From Echiichthys vipera (taxonomy: Eukaryota > Chordata > Actinopteri > Perciformes > Trachinidae): a stretch of DNA of 64,000 bases. This document shows positions 57,125 to 64,000 of this stretch, piece after piece. The stretch is from NCBI GenBank assembly GCA_963691815.1, contig OY829648.1, forward strand, positions 30,076,383 to 30,140,382, written 5' to 3'. The notes beneath the pieces are model-generated. The model had not been told where the DNA came from. It ran no database searches and worked only from the letters and a program-made list of their open reading frames with translations. Each line of letters starts with the position of its first letter. Position 1 is the first letter of the stretch. Both the position numbers and the translations under genes were made by a program.

Positions 57125-60108
57125 ATGTATTTGCCTCTGTTAAAATTAATTCGCAACCCAGTAACAAGAAAATCTGTAATTGCCAACACTGAGTGTAGTC
57201 ATTTTAATCCCTCGTCCTCTGAATACCACAGGATGGTGACTGTAACACACAAGCAGCCACAAATTATGCTCCTCTGAATTTATTTGCTGCCGTTGACAGT
57301 AACGTTACACATTATTATTAGTTTGTAAAAAATCTTGATATTGATTTGGGAACAATTATAGCTTGTGTTTCTGTTAAGCGTACCGTCAAATTATGTTTGA
57401 CAACAGAACGCCATGTTATTGAGTTATTATCTGGTTTATATCTAGAGTTCTATGAACTGATCAGAGTAGAAATATCTTCTGTTACCAGGGTGGATCTTAG
57501 GTCCATCCTATTTACTGGAACAGTGAACAATGTTTGCATTGCATAAGAACCTCATGGGATGGGAATGATTGTTCCATTCATTAGATCCTCAGTTGTTACC
57601 AGGGACACGGTGTTATTGTTTGAAAAAACACTTGATTTTGATTGCAAAATGGATGAAAATATAAATGAATAGTCTTCATAAAATGACAAGTGAGCATGGT
57701 AAAATTGGGCTAATGTCCTCTGAGGTGTCCATAATCAGGAATTACCCAGGCAACGGTGTGCCGTTGCTTTAGGATTAGCTGTCATACGCATTTAGGTCAG
57801 GTTCCTTCTCTTGAACTTTTCCATCACCAGCTCTGAATCATTTGTATCTTTTGTTTTTATGAAAAATAACTTTTAAATATTTGGTTACATAGCTTCCTCA
57901 TTTTAGAAGTTTGTTTAGTAACTCCTACATCATTCATTTTACAAATACAAGCTATTATTATAATCTTATGAGTAATTATTGCACAAATACTTTTGCTTAC
58001 ATTGAGTTGAATAGCTGCTTTTTCAAACATTTTGAAGTGTTTGTTAATACATTAATGAGTATTTCTCTTAGAGCATCAGGCAACATTTGGGCATCTTTTA
58101 TGAGCATGCTGATCTGAGCTGAATGCATAATTAACTTTTGCTTTAGTAAATCCAATGATTTCACACACATTCTGAGTGTTTGTAAAATGAAAGGCAAATT
58201 TATGCTGTGCTTTCACATATTAAAATCCCTTAAGCCCTTAATGTGTATAGTGCTGCTACATCTGTACACATACAGTATTACAAATTGAAGCTGTATTTTA
58301 CACATATGTACTGCTGCATGAATGGACTCTTTTTGTGTAGTCATGAAGAATATAAAAAAGCAACTGGCTATGAGCTAAATCACATATTTTCCCTGCGTAT
58401 TACAGTCTTGAAGATAGACATGTTATAGGAAAATATCATCGATCATCACCAGAAGCTAAACATGCACTTATGCATATATACACACTGCCATTAAACCACA
58501 GTATAACTCGCCACAAACTAATTTGAAAGTGATTTGAAGTGCTCCCACCTCCACAAGAAGCAACTTTAATGGATTATTCAACTTGTGTGTTTGAAATGTC
58601 TTTGAATACTGCTGTTTTTTCACCGCCCTCTGTTTGGTACGGATGATGTCACCCTTGAGCGTCTTTATGAATAGCAACTGTAAACCAATCCTTGGCAAAA
58701 GTGTCCCAGAAGTAAGTGCGGAGGTGGGTGGATGGCTCAAAACAAACACATGACTGTAGTTAAATTACAAACATACTTATTTTAACCCAACCCACAATCT
58801 TTTCCTAACCCTAGTTTTGTTGCCTCAACCTAACCATGTAGTTTTATTAGAATTCACAATGTAAACCCTATGTTTCCTGTGTTTAAAACGTGACTTTAGT
58901 GGAGTGTTGTTGTTTACAGTGCATTAACAAGTGACACCAAGAGGTCCTGACAAAATGGCCATAGTGTATGGTGTTTAGTGTGACATTCTGGTATAGGGAA
59001 AAAATGCCACAGTTTTTTTCTATTTACTTGCAAAATAGATAGCTGAGATAGCGGAAGGCAAGGAAAATGGCTGACAAGGATGTCAAACTGTAGGGGAACA
59101 GGCACTCATGTCTAACTGCATACACACAAAGTTAGGTTAGATAGACAGAAGTTGTATGATGCTATTTCAAATTTTCTGCACATTTTAGAGATTTGATTAT
59201 TCAGTTGTTTCCTTTGTGAACTTACTCTTACTCATTGTAAAGAAATGGGTAATTTTGTAGCCATTGATGCTCTCTGTCCACAGTGAGTCCCTTAAATATG
59301 CACTGAATGTGTGGAACAGGTTCTAAAGTATACTCAGCTAAAATTCCCATGCACCAGCTGACTCCCAACTTGGGTCTAACAAGGATCTAGTGATGTCACT
59401 TGCAAGTAGCCTTGCAGTGCACCAGACACAATCATTCCCTGTGTGACTCCTCTGGTTTATGCCGGACCTGTTCATTAACACATTTATTTAGGTTTAGTAG
59501 TAACTTATAGATAAACCTTATTTCAACTTCATGCAGCACTTTCAATTTGAGTGACAAGAATAAATAGAAACAATGTGTTTGACAAGATTTCAGTTAAAAA
59601 CAGTGCTGTTAGCCATTGGTGTACATGCTCTTAAAAAGTACCCATAAGTTTACAGATTTTTGTTTTTTCCTCATCAAGTTCCAGCTCAACGTCCACAGAT
59701 GTCACTGTATGGTGAACATCTAACTGTAAAACCACCACATCCATGGGTGTAACTCTCAGATAAGCAGGAAAGAGACCACTGGAAAGAGGTTCTTCTTTTT
59801 ACAGTTTACGTCAGTCTTACTTAATCCTTCATAAATGCCCTATGAATTAAGTTGTAATCCTCCCTCTGCACCATCATTGATCTTTGTGTAAAGGTTTGAG
59901 TGTGAGAATTCTCTCTATCACACATACAGTTAACACACGAGCACATAAACACGCACTGATGCAACTAGGCACACTCATGCTAATCTACAACATATTCTCT
60001 AGTGCTCAGATGAGCATGGGAATGACATGGACTGAAAAAGGACTAGAAAAGTGTTGCTCAAAAAAATGTACAGTTACTTTAACAGTCTTACTTTAAGTAA
60101 CTGAGAAA
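57117..60108. other. no gene recognised
   Basis: Long AT-rich stretch. A CCTAACC patch lies at about 58800-58840. ORFs here (57346-57546, 57911-58117, 58468-58749) show no motif. Confidence 0.5.
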
Positions 60109-60112
60109 GTGT

Positions 60113-60143
<31 letters not shown>

Positions 60144-60145
60144 GG
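60109..60145. repeat. (GT)n followed by 19 consecutive G
   Basis: A GT run passes directly into an uninterrupted run of 19 G (60127-60145) on the plus strand. Confidence 0.95.
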
Positions 60146-60187
60146 TTACCAGAAAAGAGGACAAATCTCGGACAAACATTAATTACC

Positions 60188-60445
60188 AGCTCCTCTCGTA
60201 GTAAAAACCATTCAAGTCCAAATGCAATCCAAAAGGAAGGAGTGTTGTTTTATGTGTAGGGACTCTTCTCATGCTGCTGCAGAGGTTTGCTGTTATTTTG
60301 AGCAGTATTAGTGGTTAAGAAAGACGTTTTAATGCCTTCACCGTACTGCCCTAAGCTAATCAGTGTTAGCCATGTCCGACTGTTAGTGATTCTACCGGAT
60401 TTCTCCGTTAATAGTTGTTACACAAAAAAAATGTCTCAATGATTT
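60188..60445 (+). mobile_element. foldback element copy 2, collapsed
   Basis: Begins TACCAGCTCCTCTCGTAGTA, as in the left arm at 20780, and then passes directly to the right-arm sequence (CAGAGGTTTGCTGTTATTTT, AGCAGTATTAGTGGTTAAGA, GTACTGCCCTAAGC, ACCGGATTTCTCCGTTAATA). The loop and much of both arms of the 20549-21582 copy are missing. Confidence 0.7.
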
Positions 60446-61745
60446 ATTTGATGTATGTAAGTGCCATGGGATCATTTTGTGCCGGAATTAAACTTAATTA
60501 GCATACAACACAGATATGTGTAGAAATTTTCGAAGGAATTTTGTAAACAATATAAAATCCACAGTGGCTTCAGCCACAAAAAACATATTGAAGCAAAACA
60601 AAGAGCTGCACAGTTTGTGGACACACAGAGTGCTCCGTTGCTAGGTAGCACAGTGTTTTTTCACATTCTCATCTGGACAGTGTATGAGCCTCGTCCACAA
60701 TCTGCTCCAGGCTCAGATTTGCCAATTAATTCTCAATCCACAACATAACCAGTCCACTCAGCCTCTTCGTCCCAGTATAACCAATCCACTCATCTTCTCT
60801 GGCTCACTGTAACCAGTCCACTCAGCTTCTCTGGCTCACTGTAATCAGTCCACTCAGCCTCTCTGGCTCACTGTAACCAGTCCACTCAGCCTCTCTGGCT
60901 CACTGTTATCAGTCCACTCAGCCTCTTTGTCCCAGTATAACCAGTCCACTCAGCCTCTCTGTCTCACTGTAACCAGCCCACACCGCCTCTCTGTCTCACT
61001 GTAACCAGTCCACTCAGCCTCTTTGTCCCAGTATAACCTGTCCACTCAGCCTCTCTGTCTCACTGTAACCAGTCCACTCAGCCTCTTTGTCCCAGTATAA
61101 CCAGTCCACTCAGCCTCTTTGTCCCAGTATAACCAGTCCACACAGCCTCTCTGTCTCACTGTAACCAGTCCACTCAGCCTCTTTGTCCCACTACAACCAG
61201 TCCACTCAGCCTCTTTGTCTCACTGTAATCAGTCCACTCAGCCTCTTTGTCCCAGTATAACCAGTCCACTCAGCCTCTTTGTCCCAGTATAACCAGTCCA
61301 CTCAGCCTCTCTGTCTCACTGTAACCAGTCCACTCCGCCTCCCTGTCTCACTGTAACCAGTCCAATCAGCCTCTTTGTCACAGTATAACCTGTCCACTCA
61401 GCCTCTCTGTCTCACTGTAACCAGGCCACTCAGCCTCTTTGTCCCAGTATAACCAGTCCACTAAGCCTCTTTGTCCCAGTATAACCAGTCCACTCAGCCT
61501 CTTTGTCCCACTATAACCAGTCCACTCAGCCTCTTTGTCTCACTGTAACCAGTCCACTCACCTTCTTTGTCCCAGTATAACCAGTCCACTCAGCCTCTTT
61601 GTCTCACTGTAACCAGTCCACTCAGCCTCTTTGTCCCAGTATAACCACTCCACTCAGCTTCTCTGTCCCACTATAACCAGTCCACTCAGCCTCTTTGTCC
61701 AAGTATAACCAGTCCACTCTGTCTCTCTTTCCCACTATAACCAGT

Positions 61746-61913
61746 CTCTAACATCTCTCCATTAGTTGCATGTATATAGGTCCTGTCTGTGCATGTGTGT
61801 GCATTTCGGGCCTGTATGTGTGTAAAATGAAAAAATAGAGTGAAAATTGAATTTCCCCATTGAGGGACGATTAAAGGAATTCTTCTTCTTCTTCTTCTTA
61901 TTCTTCTTCTCTC
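61746..61913 (+). mobile_element. AFC/ROn-type SINE 3' fragment
   Basis: CTCTAACATCTCTCCATTAG, TGCATGTATATAGGTCCTGT and AATTTCCCCATTGAGGGACG, ending in (TTC)n, match the 3' half of the SINE at 11151-11492. The tRNA head is missing. It sits between minisatellite units. Confidence 0.75.
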
Positions 61914-62626
61914 TGTCCCAGTATTACCAGTCCACTCAGTCTCTTTGTCCCACAATAACCAGTCCACTCAGTCTATCTTTTCCCAGCAGTGACGTGCAGT
62001 CAGGGGAGGCAGGTGAGGCTGTGCCTCCCCTGTCATCATGAAAGGAAAAAGAAACGAAATAATAAAATAACACAAGTATTAATATGTGTCCTCTGGACTA
62101 TGATTTTGGTGTGGTTCTTAATTTAGTATTTTGACCAATTTTACAGTAAAAATGGCAGAAAATTCTGTATTTCCTGCTTAAATAAACGGAGTCTCTTCGG
62201 AGACGAGAGGTGAGGCACGGACAGCCGAGCCTCCCTCCAGATGCGCAATCACTCACAAACTGGATAGAGCGCGTGCAAATGGCGCGTGCTTGTTCCCATT
62301 TCTGTGTATGTTTCTAATATGATGGTTGAGGACACTTTTATGTAATAAAAGTATACGTCTTCTTTTCCATGGTGTTCAGTAATGTATTTTACGTATGTGT
62401 GTAATATGTACATCTTATTGATGTGACAAAAATTCCACAGGGAAAATGCTTGCCTTGAGGCAGGCAGTACCTCTGCCTCAAGGAGGGCGGCGATAGTGAG
62501 CAGCCTTATAGCCTGCATCCAGCCAGGTCACGGTAAACTCTAACCTGTGTGCAAAAAGTAAACTCAAGAAGTGTGCTGTGCGACGCTGTAGAGCTTAGCG
62601 ACAAGCTGTCATTTCTCGCCCTGAAA

Positions 62627-62686
62627 ATGGTGGATTTGATTTATAAACTAAGACATTTTTCAAAGCTGGACTTTCAGTCAGTAAAG
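62627..62686 (+). pseudogene. hAT transposase first exon remnant
   Basis: An ATG opens 20 codons, MVDLIYKLRHFSKLDFQ..., that end at AAAG|GTAAGA. The hydrophobic-helix plus FSKLDFQ pattern resembles the start of ZMYM1-type hAT transposases (FS.L.FQ). Following exons are missing. Confidence 0.55.
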
Positions 62687-62787
62687 GTAAGATATACTGC
62701 AATATACAGTCATTTACAGTAAAGGTAAGATATACTGCAATATACAGTCATTTACAGTAAAGGTAAGATATACTGCAATATACAGTG
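62679..62787. repeat. 38-bp tandem repeat spanning a splice donor
   Basis: The unit CAGTAAAGGTAAGATATACT then GCAATATACAGTCATTTA occurs at 62679, 62717 and 62755 (last copy partial). Each copy repeats the AAAG|GTAAGA donor of the hAT exon. Confidence 0.9.
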
Positions 62788-63025
62788 GCACTGGTGTTTT
62801 AAAATGGTTTTCAGCATCCTGTTCGCTCCTATTCTCTCATCCTATCCTATTGGCATCCTACTGTATGTTTGTAAATCTGACTTGTGAGTCAGTGCCTCCC
62901 CAACCCCAACCCTCACTGCACGTCACTGTGTCCCAGTATAACCAGTCCACTCAGTCTCTCTGTCCCAGTATAACCAGTCCACTCAGGCTCTCTGTCCCAC
63001 TATAACCAGTCCACTCAATCTCTGT

Positions 63026-64000
63026 GCTCATAGGGCTGGTGCACTAAATAAGTGATTAATTGAAGTAGATGCTCCTTGTTTGTGGTTTGACCGGGCTGTG
63101 ATAATGCCAACCTTGACCCATAAATAAAGAGTGAACTACAAATGTACTTTAATAATCTAGTTTAATGCTTAGAGACCCACTAGAGACCTCTTTTCATAAA
63201 TAAATAAATAAAAAAAATTCAATTTCTGATATAAATGAATACAGTCCCTGCCATCTACATACATACAATTTCACAAGTTGAAAGATGGCTCTCTTTAGCA
63301 TAAAATTCCTTTCAAAAGCTATTACTTATGCAATCCCTTGACTTAATCTAAATGGATTGGAAATAACTGCATTTGCTTCCACTTTGGTATAATCAAAGAG
63401 CCTGCCGAGTGTGCTTGTGTTTTTACCCCCTAAACCTGTTCATTAACAGATGCATTCACCCTGACAGGCAGGAGAAGTTGGCAGATACACATGATGAAAG
63501 AGAAAACACATCATTTAGGAACTTGTTGAGAGTAGTGTGTGTGGGCTGGATGTTGTATGATATAAATGTACTTAATGATTCTAGGCCTGAGGAGCTTGTT
63601 TTTGCTGCGGACATGCACTCACATCCCATGTAACACTTCTACTGTTCCTCCCACTGATGCACTGTAGTCAGTGCTCACCTGGCTGTGTTTGAAGTCAATA
63701 CGTCACCCCAGGGTCTTGGAAAACAGTAGGCAGCATGATGAAACCTGTACACACGTGCACATACACGCATCCATATGCAAATGCTTTTTGAAGTCATTCT
63801 AGCTGCAGGCATTGAAGAGACTGATAGCAATGCAGCTCTTAAATCTTTAAAATGCAAGATGTTATGCTGTTCCTTTTTAGCTCCTATTCACACACACAAG
63901 CTATTAATCGCTGCTCAGCTGCTACTATGGAGCTAAATATTACACAAACTGAGAGCTGAGTTACATAGTTTGGAAACATCTCTGGAAATGTCCATGTTGT
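63026..64000. other. no gene recognised
   Basis: Non-coding sequence to the window end, with a short AAAT repeat near 63200. No motif-bearing ORF. Confidence 0.5.

Larger units (their letters stand above)
61987..62928 (+). mobile_element. hAT deletion derivative inserted in the minisatellite
   Basis: Begins CAGTGACGTGCAGTCAGGG and ends CCCTCACTGCACGTCACTG, inverted termini with one mismatch over 19 bp. Flanking 8-mers tttcccag (61979-61986) and tgtcccag (62929-62936) differ by one base, the right length for hAT. It retains a first coding exon (62627-62686) with splice donor and a 38-bp tandem repeat. The rest of the transposase is deleted. Confidence 0.85.
60746..63025. repeat. 32-bp minisatellite, interrupted twice
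   Basis: About 31 tandem units in 60746-61745, then more in 61914-61978 and 62929-63020. The unit is about CCAGTCCACTCAGCCTCTTT then GTCCCAGTATAA. Two unit subtypes recur: CCCAGTATAA and TCTCACTGTAA. A SINE 3' fragment and a hAT element are inserted in the array. The unit is not multiple-of-three and carries stops, so the antisense ORF is incidental. Confidence 0.92.

Noticed and set aside
60746..61745. Regular repeat-spacer look suggesting CRISPR
   Set aside because: Units are contiguous 32-bp tandem repeats without unique spacers, in a eukaryotic context.
61686..61967. 93-codon minus ORF
   Set aside because: It crosses minisatellite, SINE tail and (TTC)n; no single origin is plausible.

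Overview
This window looks like nuclear DNA of a teleost fish, most likely a spiny-rayed (percomorph) species. It is AT-rich, has almost no long host ORFs, and is crowded with repeat families typical of ray-finned fish: a Rex3-like RTE LINE, CR1/L2/Rex1-type LINEs, Penelope-like elements with a GIY-YIG nuclease, a sushi-ichi-type Ty3/gypsy element, a V-SINE, an AFC/ROn-type tRNA SINE, and several Harbinger, hAT and TTAA-flanked DNA transposon derivatives. I see no bacterial-style operons, CRISPR arrays, rRNA or tRNA genes.

Host coding sequence is sparse. One minus-strand exon (13140-13407) has clean splice sites on both sides and an uninterrupted frame; it resembles the FOLH1/NAALAD/transferrin-receptor-like family, probably NAALADL2. 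If that is right, much of the window may be intron of a very long gene. On the plus strand three small exons (17896-18639) with canonical splice sites resemble the C-terminal domain of PWWP3A/MUM1-like proteins, with one apparent frameshift.

Layout: 2.1-3.6 kb holds a Harbinger fragment beside a MITE that carries a nested V-SINE. 4.86-5.86 kb is a minus-strand Penelope-like element. 7.06-7.71 kb is a Kolobok-like element with a dead ORF. 11.15-13.4 kb has two SINEs and the host exon. 15.3 kb is a hAT end, and 17.9-18.6 kb the PWWP3A-like exons. 18.8-19.5 kb is an interrupted V-SINE and 20.5-21.6 kb a long foldback element. 21.96-23.53 kb is a Rex3-like LINE with a perfect 13-bp target duplication. 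23.8-24.9 kb has two DNA-transposon derivatives and 27-28.1 kb an L2-type LINE. 31.1-38.2 kb is an endogenous retrovirus. 40.1-43.45 kb is a nearly full-length but dead LINE split by a Harbinger MITE. 47.7-49.1 kb holds a Harbinger MITE, a hAT MITE and a SINE. 50-52.3 kb is an L1 scrap and a gutted sushi-ichi element with a Penelope-like element nested in its gag. 54.6-55.2 kb is a Harbinger MITE that keeps a Myb/SANT-like exon. 60.1-63.0 kb has a second foldback copy and a 32-bp minisatellite interrupted by a SINE and a hAT element.

The most notable object is the provirus at 31137-38191. Its two 608-bp LTRs are identical by eye and it has a 4-bp target duplication, a tRNA-Pro primer site and a polypurine tract, so insertion looks recent. 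Its interior, however, is rearranged: a gag scrap, about 2.4 kb of unassigned DNA, a second polypurine tract with what looks like the start of another LTR, then half an integrase and an env lacking most of SU. A defective genome with fresh LTRs suggests it was packaged and copied in trans. I found no convincing undescribed functional system.
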